Assembly: GCF_014650075.1 (NCBI RefSeq)
Contig: NZ_BMUG01000004.1
Span: 496,001-560,000, forward strand
Length of the DNA stretch: 64,000 bases
Origin: Streptomyces microflavus
GTDB lineage: Bacteria; Actinomycetota; Actinomycetes; Streptomycetales; Streptomycetaceae
Direction: 5' to 3'
Positions within the stretch are counted from its first letter, which is position 1, and each line of letters opens with the position of its first letter. Positions 1-9,023 of the stretch are shown piece by piece. The position numbers were made by a program, and so were the translations under genes. Under the pieces are notes generated by a model, which was not told the DNA's origin, did not search any database, and worked only from the letters and a program-made list of their open reading frames with translations.

Positions 1-3000
1 CGCCTGTACACCATCACCTCCGAGGCGGGCTCGCAGACCGTCGTCACCTACCTGCCGTCGGACTGCGCCGCGGCCGGGACGAAGCCCAGGGCCGACGAGA
101 ACACCAAGCGCTGCTATCCGGTGCGTTGGGCCCCCAACGGGGGGCAGGAACCGACGCTGGACTGGTTCCAGAAGTACCCGGTACAGACCGTCTCGAACTC
201 GGACCCCCACGGCGGCTCCGAGGCCGTGCTGCACACCTACCAGTATTCGGGTGGCGGTGCGTGGCACTACAACGAGGACCCGTTCACTCCTGAGGAGGAA
301 CGCACCTGGTCGATCTGGCGCGGCTTCCAGCGGGTGACCCATTTCGTCGGCTCCGGACGCGACGGCCGTGCCCGGAGCAGGACGGTGACCGTCTTCATGC
401 GCGGGATGCACGGCGACCGAGTCCTAGGGCCGGACGGCCGGACGCTTGACCCGGACAAGCGGAGAACGGCCACGGTCACCGGTATCAAGGCACCGGCCAT
501 CGACGACCACGGCCAATACGCCGGCTTCACCCGGGAGACGGTGACCTACGACAACACGGTCGAGGTGGCCGGCACGGTCAACGACCCCTGGTCCAGGCGG
601 ACAGCCACACAGCACAAGTCCTACGCGGATATCGAGGCCTACTACGTTCGCAGCGGTGCCAGTCACGCCCGTACCAACGTCACCAGCGGCACGACCCCCT
701 ACGACCGGGTGCGGACCACGACGACGTCCTACGACGACTACGGCATGGCCGAGGCCGTGGAGGATCGCGGGGACAACGCGGTGCCCGGGGACGAGAAGTG
801 CACACGTACCTGGTACGCGCGTAACGACGCTGCCGGTATCAATTCCCTCGTCTCCCGCACCCGCACGGTGGCGAAGGCGTGTGGCGTCAAGGACGCCGCG
901 CTGGATCTCCCCGCTGACAGCAGGAGGCCCGGCGACGTCATCTCCGACACCGCGACCTCCTACGACTCCACCACCTGGACAGCCGCGCAGAAACCTGTGA
1001 AGGGTGAGGCCCGCTGGACCGGCCGGGCCCAGAGCTACGACGCGGCTGACGCTCCGGTGTGGCAGAAGATGACCACCACGGACTACGACGCCCTGGGCCG
1101 CGCCGAGTTGGTCAAGGACATGAACGATAAGCTGACGGCGCAGACGACGTACGTACCGACGCTCACAGGCCCGGTGACGGCGACGACCGTCAAGAACGCG
1201 AAACTCCACGCCACGACCACCGCGCTCGACATCGGCACGGGCTTCGGGACGAAGGTCACCGACCCGAACGGAAGGGTGACGGAGTCCGAGTACGACGCTC
1301 TCGGCCGTGTCGTCAAGGTGTGGCTGCCCAACCGGTCGAAGTCGCTGGGCAAGAGCCCCAACTTTGTGTACACGTACCGGCTGATCAACACAGATGTGTC
1401 CTGGGTCGCCAGCGCGACTCTCAACGGGGATGCGAGTGGCTACAACACGACGTACGAGTTCTTCGACTCCCTACTGAGGACTCGCCAGGTGCAGGCCGTC
1501 TCCCCGGCAGGGGGAAGGATCGTCGCCCAGACGCTGTACGACGACCGCGGCCTCGCGGTCTCCACACAGGCCGACATCTGGGACAACAGGTCCGACCCGT
1601 CGGGCACCATGGTGCAGGTCGACGGGGGCCAGGCCCCGAAGCAGACCGACAACACCTTCGATGGGGCCGGCCGCGTGGTGCGGGAGGTGACGAAGAACTA
1701 CAACGTGGTCCGCTCGACGATCACCACCTCCTACACCGGTGACGTGGTGGCCAAGAGCGCACCGCAGGGTGGACGAGCCACCGCGGAGGTCACCAACGCG
1801 CTCGGACAGACCGTCGAGCGCCGTGAGTACGCGGGCCCGCAACCCACGGGGACCGCGTACACGAAGACCGGCATCACCTACACGCCGACCGGCAAGCAGG
1901 ACGTCATCACCGCCCCCGACAAGTCCACGTGGGACTCCGGCTATGACCTCTTCGGTCGTGAGACCAGCACGGTGGACCCGGACAAGGGCGAGGTCGTCAC
2001 TGAGTACAACGCGCTCGACCAGGCGGTCAGCATCACCGACGCGCGCAACAAGGTACTGCTGTCCGGGTACGACGAGCTCGGCCGCAAGACCGGGCTGTGG
2101 GACGGAGTGAAGTCCGACGCGACGAAGCTCGCGGCGTGGACCTTCGACTCGCTGGCAAAGGGACAGCCGGACACCACAGTGCGTTACACCGGCGGATCCG
2201 GAACGGCGGGCAGGGCGTATACACAGAAGATCACTGCCTACGACCCCCTCTACCAGGCCACCGGAAACCAGCTGATTCTGCCGGACAGGACGAAGGAACC
2301 GCTGGTCGCCGCCGGCGTCCCGCAGATTCTCTCCTTCAGCACGGTCTACAACCTCGATGGCAGCATCAAACAGGCGCAGAGCCCGGCCGCGGGTGGCCTG
2401 CCTGCGGAGACCGTCTCCTACGGGTACAACTTCCGCGGAAAGGGGCTCCACACCACCGCGAAGGGTACGACCGGCTATGTGCAGGGTGCCGCCTACTCGC
2501 CGCTCGGAGACCTCAACCAGCTGTCGCTGGCGACGGACGCGGCGTCCACCAGGAAGGTGTATCTCAACTACCAGTACGAGTCCGGAACACGACGGCTCAC
2601 CAACTCCTTCGCCACGTCCGACGTGCACAGCTACCGACTGCAGGACCTGGCCTTCTCGCAGGATGACGCCGGTAACGTCACCTCGATCTTCGACAACAGC
2701 ACCATGGGCGGCGCAAGCCAGGCGGACTACCAGTGCTTCGCGTACGACGGGCAGCGCCGACTGACCGAAGCCTGGACACCGAAGAGCGCGGGCTGCGGCA
2801 GCGCGGGCCGCACCACGGCCAACCTCGGCGGCGCCGCACCGTACTGGACGAGCTACACGTACAACGAGGCGGGACAGCGCAAGACCTCCACCCAGCATGC
2901 TGCGGCGGGTGACACGGTCACCGACTACTCCTACGGCACGCCGACCGGGCAGCCCCATCCTCTCAGCAGCACGACCACAGGGGGCAAGGTCAGCGGCTAC

Positions 3001-4536
3001 GCCCATGACCTGGCCGGCAACACCACCACCCGCCCCGGCAAGCAGGCGGCCGCCCAGAGCCTGATCTGGGACAGCGAAGGAAAGCTGGCCTCTGTCACGG
3101 AACCCGCCGCCGGTGGGAAGGCGGCCATAGGGACCGACTACCTGTACGACGCTGCGGGGGAACTCCTCATCCGCCGCAACAGCACCGCTGACGGCGACAC
3201 CGTGCTGTACCTCGGGACCAACGAGATCCGCCTGACGAAGAAGGGAACAGGCACAACGCTGAAGGGAACCCGTTATTACTCGGCCGCTCAGCAGACGATC
3301 GCCGTGCGCACAGCGACCGCGGGCGTATCAGGTACTACGCTGACGTTCCTCGCCGCCGACCACCACGGGACGTCGAGTATCGCCGTCGACGCCGTCACGA
3401 TGACCGTCGTCCGACGTTTCTCCACCCCCTTCGGAGCGCCTCGCGGCAGCGCTCCCGCCGCATGGCCCGATGACAAGGCCTTCTTGGGGAAGCCTGCCGA
3501 CGTTCTTACCGGTCTGACCCACATAGGGGCACGTGAATACGATCCCGTTATCGGTCAATTCCTCAGCGTCGACCCCCTCTTGGAGATTGACAAGGCGCAG
3601 TCGCTCAATGGGTACAGCTACGCGGAGAACACTCCGGTGACTCTCTCGGACCCGAGCGGCCAGGGCTCGATTTCCTGCCAGCGAGGCAGTTGCCCCGCTG
3701 GCATGGAAGAGGCGGACAGCAACGTGTCGTCCGGGTGGGGCGGTGGCGGTGGCGGTGGTGGTGGCGGTGGCAGTGGCGGTGGTGGCACAGCCGTCACGTC
3801 GTCGGCCGGCTCGACGTCCAACGGCTTGGGCGGTTGGGTTCCCGGTGCGACGTTCAACTACATCACCGGTGCCTGGGATATTCCGTATGCCAACTTCGGA
3901 AACCTCGAAGACTTCCTTGCTCGGCAGGGTCCGGATTATGGAATCATCGACGAGGGCGGTAGTCGAAACGAGTGGGAGACCTCGCGTGCCCTGTTCTTCG
4001 GATGGCTCTGGGGAGGCGGATTTCCCTTGGCCCCGAAGCAGGAATTCCGGGGTGGTGACGCTTTCACGGCCATCCTCGCCAGCGACAGTACTTTCACGGA
4101 CATGCGCGCCAAACTGGTCGGACAGGCCGTCAATGACGGCGCCGGTGCGGAGGGGGCCCTGGCTCCCCTCGACTTCAAATACCAGGACAAGGGGCCGGAG
4201 CCCGGAAGTCCGTGGTACAAGCTGAACACCCCGCGCGGTGTGGCCAATGACGTGATGGGCACGCTCAGTAATGGGTCTTTCGGAACGAAGAATCAGGCCG
4301 ACGCGTTTCTCGGCAGCTATACGGCTACAGGTCAGATCACTGCTGTTGACAGGAAGAAGGGGACGGTGCGGCTCAAGTTCACCGCGACCAATCTTTCGGA
4401 CTGGAACTCTGCGACGCACCTCATTCCCCGCGATAGGAATCCGGTGTTCAGGGACACTTATGGAGCCGCTGTGAGGGAGAACTTCACTTGGGAGGAGCGG
4501 TGGCCGCTGAACAGCTGTATGTGCTGGGTCGAATAG
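1..4536 (+). CDS. RHS/YD-repeat polymorphic-toxin-type protein (5' end outside window)
   Basis: The frame is open from base 1, so the start lies upstream; 1511 residues are visible. Many YD-type repeats are present (YDALGR, YDLFGR, YDELGR), then the RHS core motif GAREYDPVIGQFLSVDP near window codons 1176-1193. A Gly-rich hinge (about codons 1244-1262) follows, then a C-terminal tip of about 240 residues that I do not recognise. RHS/teneurin-like proteins form a shell that encloses and releases a C-terminal toxin, and the core motif marks the processing point. The tip has visibly more A/T at third codon positions than the core, consistent with a swapped-in cassette. The lipoprotein gene just downstream may encode the immunity partner. 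The family is certain; toxin activity is inferred. Confidence 0.9.
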   Translation, partial: RLYTITSEAGSQTVVTYLPSDCAAAGTKPRADENTKRCYPVRWAPNGGQEPTLDWFQKYPVQTVSNSDPHGGSEAVLHTYQYSGGGAWHYNEDPFTPEEERTWSIWRGFQRVTHFVGSGRDGRARSRTVTVFMRGMHGDRVLGPDGRTLDPDKRRTATVTGIKAPAIDDHGQYAGFTRETVTYDNTVEVAGTVNDPWSRRTATQHKSYADIEAYYVRSGASHARTNVTSGTTPYDRVRTTTTSYDDYGMAEAVEDRGDNAVPGDEKCTRTWYARNDAAGINSLVSRTRTVAKACGVKDAALDLPADSRRPGDVISDTATSYDSTTWTAAQKPVKGEARWTGRAQSYDAADAPVWQKMTTTDYDALGRAELVKDMNDKLTAQTTYVPTLTGPVTATTVKNAKLHATTTALDIGTGFGTKVTDPNGRVTESEYDALGRVVKVWLPNRSKSLGKSPNFVYTYRLINTDVSWVASATLNGDASGYNTTYEFFDSLLRTRQVQAVSPAGGRIVAQTLYDDRGLAVSTQADIWDNRSDPSGTMVQVDGGQAPKQTDNTFDGAGRVVREVTKNYNVVRSTITTSYTGDVVAKSAPQGGRATAEVTNALGQTVERREYAGPQPTGTAYTKTGITYTPTGKQDVITAPDKSTWDSGYDLFGRETSTVDPDKGEVVTEYNALDQAVSITDARNKVLLSGYDELGRKTGLWDGVKSDATKLAAWTFDSLAKGQPDTTVRYTGGSGTAGRAYTQKITAYDPLYQATGNQLILPDRTKEPLVAAGVPQILSFSTVYNLDGSIKQAQSPAAGGLPAETVSYGYNFRGKGLHTTAKGTTGYVQGAAYSPLGDLNQLSLATDAASTRKVYLNYQYESGTRRLTNSFATSDVHSYRLQDLAFSQDDAGNVTSIFDNSTMGGASQADYQCFAYDGQRRLTEAWTPKSAGCGSAGRTTANLGGAAPYWTSYTYNEAGQRKTSTQHAAAGDTVTDYSYGTPTGQPHPLSSTTTGGKVSGYAHDLAGNTTTRPGKQAAAQSLIWDSEGKLASVTEPAAGGKAAIGTDYLYDAAGELLIRRNSTADGDTVLYLGTNEIRLTKKGTGTTLKGTRYYSAAQQTIAVRTATAGVSGTTLTFLAADHHGTSSIAVDAVTMTVVRRFSTPFGAPRGSAPAAWPDDKAFLGKPADVLTGLTHIGAREYDPVIGQFLSVDPLLEIDKAQSLNGYSYAENTPVTLSDPSGQGSISCQRGSCPAGMEEADSNVSSGWGGGGGGGGGGGSGGGGTAVTSSAGSTSNGLGGWVPGATFNYITGAWDIPYANFGNLEDFLARQGPDYGIIDEGGSRNEWETSRALFFGWLWGGGFPLAPKQEFRGGDAFTAILASDSTFTDMRAKLVGQAVNDGAGAEGALAPLDFKYQDKGPEPGSPWYKLNTPRGVANDVMGTLSNGSFGTKNQADAFLGSYTATGQITAVDRKKGTVRLKFTATNLSDWNSATHLIPRDRNPVFRDTYGAAVRENFTWEERWPLNSCMCWVE

Positions 4537-4548
4537 GATAGCGATATC

Positions 4549-4595
4549 GATCCATGGCGGCCGGTACACCGGGCGTGTACCGGCCGCCATGGATC
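4549..4595. terminator. Perfect 21-bp inverted repeat between RHS gene and lipoprotein gene
   Basis: Arms 4549-4569 and 4575-4595 are exactly complementary around a 5-base loop. It starts 12 bases after the RHS stop and ends 8 bases before the GGGAGGA ribosome site of the next gene. No T-tract follows. It could be a terminator, a processing hairpin separating the two genes, or an operator. Confidence 0.6.
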
Positions 4596-4613
4596 CCACA
4601 GTGGGAGGAATGA

Positions 4614-5090
4614 GTGACAAGCCGTTTCGAGTCGGCGCGCGTCGCCCGCGTGCTCGCGTGCTGCGCCGCGGTGCTGATGCTCGCCTCATGTTCGGAGGGC
4701 GAGAAGACGACGACCGTGCGGGAATCCGCGGTCGTCGGCACTTGGGAGACGTCCTCGGGTGGACACATCGCGTTGAGGCGCGACAGGACGTTCGACGTCG
4801 TGGACGTGGACTGGAACGTGACCCTGAACGAGGAGTCGTGTCCCGACGGCGACGCGAAGGGCTCCTGGGGATTCTGGGCGGAAGAAGGGGAGAGCGGCCA
4901 GACGGTGGTGCTCTCCTCGACGGCGACATCAGGTGATGCCGTGGGACTGCGATTCGAGAACCCGACGGGTGCGCGCTGCACCCTCACGCTCACCGTGGTG
5001 GACAACGGCGACGCTCTGTGCGCCGCCGAGGACATGGACACGGTGTGCGGCCTCGACGTGCGCTTCACCCGGACCGGGCGGGACGTATAA
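4614..5090 (+). CDS. Small secreted lipoprotein, candidate immunity protein
   Basis: The product has 158 residues with a basic N-terminus, a short hydrophobic segment and a lipobox LASC placing the lipidated Cys at residue 26. The mature part opens with a WETSSGGHIALRRDRTF-type stretch, as in lipocalin-like or META-like small lipoproteins, and carries several further cysteines. The GTG start is chosen because GGGAGGA ends four bases upstream; an ATG at 4610 is in another frame. It directly follows the RHS gene on the same strand, where polymorphic-toxin immunity genes normally sit, and an outer-face lipoprotein suits protection against a secreted toxin. The immunity role is inferred from position only. 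Confidence 0.75.
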   Translation: MTSRFESARVARVLACCAAVLMLASCSEGEKTTTVRESAVVGTWETSSGGHIALRRDRTFDVVDVDWNVTLNEESCPDGDAKGSWGFWAEEGESGQTVVLSSTATSGDAVGLRFENPTGARCTLTLTVVDNGDALCAAEDMDTVCGLDVRFTRTGRDV

Positions 5091-5152
5091 GCCCGTCGCG
5101 TGATTCAGGGGGCCTCTGCCTCCGACGTCGCAACACCACCGTGCTGCGGCCG

Positions 5153-5710
5153 CTACGCCCCCTCCCACGTCTCCGGCGCCCACACCCCCGACCGGCGCAG
5201 TGCGTTCGGGCAGTGGCGGAAGATCTCGTCGATCTCCACCACCAGGGCCAGTTTCGGGCGCTGGCCCTTCAGGGTCATCGCGTCGAAGAACGGGGCGTCC
5301 GTCAGGATGCGGGCGCGGCCGTTGATGCGGAGGACGTCCATCGCGCCGGGTATCAGGTAGAGCAGGCCCACGTGCGGGTTGGACAGGATGTTGTGGAAGC
5401 TGTCCGCCCTGCGGTTGCCCGGGCGGTCCGGGAGGGCCAGGGTGCCGGGGTCCAGGACGTGGGTGAAGCCGGGGCCGTCGCCGCGCGGGGTGACGTCGCA
5501 GTTGCCGGAGGCGTCGGAGGTGGAGACCGCGCAGAGCGGGGAGCGGGACAGCAGGTCCAGGTCGTCCTCGGTGAGCCGGTCGTGGACCTTGTCGATGACG
5601 ATGGGGTGCGGGGTGCCCAGGATCTCGCGCAGCTCCTCCGCCGAGCCCAGGGGTACGGCCCCGGCCAGCGGGCCGGAGGCGAGGGCGGCGGGGGCGGCGG
5701 CGTACGACAA
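5153..5710 (-). CDS. PPOX-class FMN-dependent flavoprotein (pyridoxamine 5'-phosphate oxidase-like)
   Basis: The product has 185 residues with the split-barrel FMN-binding fold typical of the MSMEG_1061/DR2398-like PPOX subfamily: RSPLCAVSTSDASG, then DVTPRGDGPGF (about residues 79-102), NRRADSFHNILSNPHVGLLYLIPG, and a C-terminal HCPNALRRSGVW. Members bind flavin (FMN or F420) and reduce small molecules in the cytoplasm; the substrate is unknown. The likely start is a TTG with GGAG about eight bases upstream. It is divergent from the siderophore permease genes, and the iron box between them lies about 55 bases upstream of this start, so iron control is possible. Confidence 0.85.
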   Translation of the reverse strand: MSYAAAPAALASGPLAGAVPLGSAEELREILGTPHPIVIDKVHDRLTEDDLDLLSRSPLCAVSTSDASGNCDVTPRGDGPGFTHVLDPGTLALPDRPGNRRADSFHNILSNPHVGLLYLIPGAMDVLRINGRARILTDAPFFDAMTLKGQRPKLALVVEIDEIFRHCPNALRRSGVWAPETWEGA

Positions 5711-5763
5711 GGGGAGGGCTCCGTACTCGTGGGGTGCGGCGGTGTGGGGACGGACCGGCGCTG

Positions 5764-5782
5764 TTAGGGTGACCTTACTTTG
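5764..5782. promoter_or_regulatory. Degenerate iron box (DmdR/IdeR-type operator)
   Basis: TTAGGGTGACCTTACTTTG matches about 11 of 19 positions of the actinobacterial iron-box consensus TTAGGTTAGGCTAACCTAA, with the TTAGG and C-T-x-A-C core kept. It lies between the divergent flavoprotein and the siderophore permease operon. A much better copy occurs upstream of the binding-protein gene of the same system, which supports the call. Confidence 0.55.
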
Positions 5783-5926
5783 GGCCCCCTGTCATGCCTT
5801 CTTCGGGGTGCCCGGGTGCGGACGGCCCGCGCGCCGGAGCGCTCCGCCTACAGAACGCGCCGACGAACAAGGGTGAGAGACCGTGCACAACCGCATTCCG
5901 GCGGCCGCCGGGCCGGTGGGCAGGCC

Positions 5927-6994
5927 GTGAGCGGCTCGGCCCTCCTGGCGGAGGAGAAGCCGGGGGGCGGTGGCAAGGAGGCGCGGACCAGGCGCAGCCG
6001 GCCCGTCCTCGCCCTCGGGCTCCTGGCCGCCCTCGCCGTGCTGCTGCTCGCCGTCGTCGCGAGCCTCGCCATCGGCTCGGGGGACGTGCCGTTCAGCGAT
6101 GTGCTGCCCGGCGTCCTCGACCCCGACCTCACCGTCAAGGGCCAGCTCGTCATCCAGGAGGTCCGCATCCCGCGCACCGTCGCCGGGCTGCTCGCCGGTG
6201 CGGCGCTCGGGCTCGCGGGGACCGTCATGCAGGGCGTCGCCCGTAACCCCCTGGCCGACCCCCAGCTCCTCGGCATCAACGCGGGCGCGTCCGTCGCCGT
6301 CGTCTGCTCGATCACGCTGCTCGGCTTCACCGTCGCCACCCAGTTCATCTGGTTCGGCTTCCTCGGCGCACTGCTCGCCGCCCTCCTCGTGTACGGGGTC
6401 GGCTCGCTCGGCCGCGAGGGTGCGACCCCGGTCAAGCTGGCCCTCGCGGGCGCCGCGACCAGTGCCGTACTCACCTCCGTGACCAGCGCGATCCTGCTCC
6501 AGGACCGTGGGAGCTACGACCAGTTCCGGTTCTGGCAGCTCGGGGCGCTGACCGCCCGCTCCTCCGAGGTGCTCTGGCAGGTCTCCCCCTTCATCCTCGT
6601 CGGGGCGGTACTCGCCCTGGCCCTCGGGCCGCAGCTCAACGCCCTCTCCCTCGGCGACGACCTCGCGCGCGGCCTCGGCCAGCGCGTCGGGGCCGCCCGG
6701 ATGGTCTCGGCCCTCGCCGTGGTCCTGCTCTGCGGCGCCGCCACCGTCGTCGCCGGGCCCATCGGCTTCGTCGGCCTCGCCGTACCGCACGCCGCCCGCC
6801 TGATCACCGGGCCCGACTACCGCTGGGTGCTGCCGTACAGCATGGTCCTCGCCCCGGTCATGCTGCTCGTCGCCGACATCATCGGCCGCGTGATCGCCCC
6901 GCCCGGCGAGGTGCAGGTCGGCGTGATCACCGCCGCGGTCGGCTGCGTCCCCTTCATCTGGCTGGTCCGGCGCAGGAAGCTGGTGGAACTGTGA
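5927..6994 (+). CDS. Iron-siderophore ABC transporter permease (FecCD family), first subunit
   Basis: The product has about 355 residues with around nine to ten hydrophobic segments. It carries the FecCD signature region AGAALGLAGTVMQGVARNPLADP followed by LLGINAGAS (about residues 90-120) and a C-terminal GPIGFVGLAVPHAARL. With the next gene it would form the membrane channel for ferric-siderophore import. The reading frame is open upstream to 5780. I chose the GTG at 5927 because the upstream residues are Arg-rich and unlike the family; a GTG at 5873 is an alternative. The stop overlaps the next start by four bases (GTGA), so the two are translationally coupled. Confidence 0.88.
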   Translation: MSGSALLAEEKPGGGGKEARTRRSRPVLALGLLAALAVLLLAVVASLAIGSGDVPFSDVLPGVLDPDLTVKGQLVIQEVRIPRTVAGLLAGAALGLAGTVMQGVARNPLADPQLLGINAGASVAVVCSITLLGFTVATQFIWFGFLGALLAALLVYGVGSLGREGATPVKLALAGAATSAVLTSVTSAILLQDRGSYDQFRFWQLGALTARSSEVLWQVSPFILVGAVLALALGPQLNALSLGDDLARGLGQRVGAARMVSALAVVLLCGAATVVAGPIGFVGLAVPHAARLITGPDYRWVLPYSMVLAPVMLLVADIIGRVIAPPGEVQVGVITAAVGCVPFIWLVRRRKLVEL

Positions 6995-8076
6995 GCGCCG
7001 CTCCGATCGGCAAGGAAGCCATACGCACGGAGAAGGACCGGCTCGCCGATGCCGTACGGCAGGTCTCCGCCGTACGCGGACGGGGGCGCCGGCGCTCCGT
7101 CACCGTCGCGGCCGCCCTGCTCGTCGCCCTGGTCGCCGTGTTCGGCGTCTCGCTCAGCTTCGGCGACATGGTCATGCCCATCGGCAAGGTCGTCGCCACC
7201 CTCCTCGGTGGCGGCGACGGCGGATCGCAGTTCGTGGTGCTGGAGCTGCGGCTGCCCCGCGCCCTCCTCGCGATCCTCGTCGGCGCCGCGTTCGGGCTCT
7301 CCGGAGGCGTCTTCCAGACCGTGCTGCGCAACCCGCTCGCCAGCCCCGACCTCATCGGCATCAGCGCCGGAGCCAGCGCCGTCGCCGTCACCGCCGCGCT
7401 GCTGTTCCAGGTCAGCGGACTCGCCCTCTCCGCGAGCGCGCTGGCCGGTGCGATCGCCGCCGGGGCCGCGATCTACCTCCTCGCCTGGCGGCAAGGGGTC
7501 GCCGGGCAGCGGCTCGTCCTCGTCGGGATCGGCGTCGGCATGGGGCTCTCCAGCGTGGTCTGGTACGTGATGGCCCGCTCCGACGTCACCGACGCGCAGG
7601 AGGCCTTCCGCTGGCTGGCGGGCAGCCTCAACGGCCGCTCCTGGGGCCAGTTCTGGCCGATGCTCGGGGCGCTCGCCCTGCTCGTCCCGCTCACCGCCCT
7701 CGCCGCACACGCGCTGCGCCCCCTCCAGCTCGGGGACGACGCCGCCGCAGGACTCGGTACGAAGGTGGAGACCGGCCGGCTCGCCCTGCTCGGCTGCGCC
7801 ACGGCCCTGGCGGGGGTCGCCACGGCGGCAGCCGGGCCCGTCGGGTTCGTGGCCTTCGTCGCCGCGCCGATCGCCCGCCGTCTGGTCCCGGGCCGGGGCG
7901 CCGCCCTGCCCCAGGCGGCCCTGACCGGCGCCCTGCTGGTTCTGGTCGCCGACTTCGCGGCCCAGCACCTGCTGCCCTCGGTCCAGCTGCCGGTGGGCGT
8001 GGTCACCAGCATCATCGGCGCCCCGTACCTGCTCCTGCTCCTGGCCCGCGCCAACCGCGTGGGCAGCGGGGGCTGA
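6991..8076 (+). CDS. Iron-siderophore ABC transporter permease (FecCD family), second subunit
   Basis: The product has 361 residues, a hydrophobic multi-span protein with the paralogous FecCD signature GAAFGLSGGVFQTVLRNPLASP and IGISAGAS at about residues 98-130, plus GPVGFVAFVAAPIARRL near the C-terminus. It pairs with the preceding permease in a heterodimeric importer. The GTG start overlaps the previous stop by four bases, and the next gene follows after a single base. This compact arrangement is normal for FepD/FepG-like pairs in Streptomyces. Confidence 0.93.
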   Translation: MSAAPIGKEAIRTEKDRLADAVRQVSAVRGRGRRRSVTVAAALLVALVAVFGVSLSFGDMVMPIGKVVATLLGGGDGGSQFVVLELRLPRALLAILVGAAFGLSGGVFQTVLRNPLASPDLIGISAGASAVAVTAALLFQVSGLALSASALAGAIAAGAAIYLLAWRQGVAGQRLVLVGIGVGMGLSSVVWYVMARSDVTDAQEAFRWLAGSLNGRSWGQFWPMLGALALLVPLTALAAHALRPLQLGDDAAAGLGTKVETGRLALLGCATALAGVATAAAGPVGFVAFVAAPIARRLVPGRGAALPQAALTGALLVLVADFAAQHLLPSVQLPVGVVTSIIGAPYLLLLLARANRVGSGG

Positions 8077-8077
8077 G

Positions 8078-8944
8078 ATGACGGCGTACGAGAAGAACGA
8101 GACGCAGGACGACAACGAAAGGCGTGGCCCGGTCGTGGCTGAGCACACACTGGAAGCCCGGGACGTCCGGCTCGGCTACGGCGACCGGGAGATCGTCCCC
8201 GGCCTGAGCGTGACCGTCCCGCCCGGACGGATCACCGTCATCGTCGGCCCCAACGCCTGCGGCAAATCGACCCTCCTGCGGGCGATGGCACGGCTGCTCG
8301 CGCCCTCCGCCGGGGCGGTGCTCCTCAACGGCCGGTCCATCCAGGAGATGCCGACCAAGGAGGTCGCCGCCGTACTCGGCATCCTCCCGCAGAGCCCCAC
8401 CGCGCCCGAGGGCATCACCGTCTCCGACCTGGTCGGCCGCGGCCGCTACCCGCACCAGGGCTTCTTCCGCCGCTGGAGCGCCGAGGACGACGAGGCGGTC
8501 GCGCAGGCGCTGCTCTCCACCGACGTCCTGGAGCTGGCCGACCGGCCCGTCGACGAGCTCTCGGGCGGGCAGCGCCAGCGGGTGTGGATCGCGATGGCGC
8601 TGGCGCAGCGCACGGACATCCTGCTGCTCGACGAGCCGACGACGTTCCTGGACGCCAGCCACCAGCTCGACGTGCTCGACCTGCTCACCGACCTCAACCG
8701 GGAACGCGGTGTCACGATGGTCGCCGTCCTGCACGACCTGAACCTGGCCTGCCGGTACGCGGACCACATGATCGCCATGAAGGACGGACGGATCCTGGCG
8801 GAGGGGCGGCCGGCCGACATCGTGACGGAGGAGCTGGTCGGCGAGGTCTTCGGGATGCGCTGCTCGGTGATCGAGGACCCGGCGTCGGCCACCCCGATGG
8901 TGGTTCCGCTGGGCCGCCACCATGTGAAGGGGCCGGCTGCGTAA
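8078..8944 (+). CDS. Iron-siderophore ABC transporter ATP-binding protein
   Basis: The product has 288 residues. Walker A is GPNACGKST (from residue 57), the ABC signature LSGGQRQR is at about 161-168, and Walker B is ILLLDEPTTFLD with Asp185, followed by the H-loop in VLHDLNLACRYAD. This is the FepC/FhuC-type ATPase that powers the two permeases. ATG follows the upstream stop by one base. A GTG at 8134, giving a start like VAEHTLEARDV, is a plausible shorter alternative because the first 18 residues are hydrophilic and not typical of the family. Confidence 0.92.
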   Translation: MTAYEKNETQDDNERRGPVVAEHTLEARDVRLGYGDREIVPGLSVTVPPGRITVIVGPNACGKSTLLRAMARLLAPSAGAVLLNGRSIQEMPTKEVAAVLGILPQSPTAPEGITVSDLVGRGRYPHQGFFRRWSAEDDEAVAQALLSTDVLELADRPVDELSGGQRQRVWIAMALAQRTDILLLDEPTTFLDASHQLDVLDLLTDLNRERGVTMVAVLHDLNLACRYADHMIAMKDGRILAEGRPADIVTEELVGEVFGMRCSVIEDPASATPMVVPLGRHHVKGPAA

Positions 8945-8999
8945 GACCGTGGGGGACCGTTCGGGGGGCGTAACGCTCAACCCGATGGCACCGTTGTCA

Positions 9000-9018
9000 T
9001 TAGGTGAGGCTAACCTAA
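9000..9018 (+). promoter_or_regulatory. Near-consensus iron box upstream of binding lipoprotein
   Basis: TTAGGTGAGGCTAACCTAA matches the DmdR/IdeR iron-box consensus at 18 of 19 positions. It ends only five bases before the ATG at 9024, so the repressor would cover the likely transcription start and ribosome-binding region. The binding-protein gene should therefore have its own iron-repressed promoter, separate from the upstream permease-ATPase unit. Confidence 0.9.
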
Positions 9019-9023
9019 AGGGC

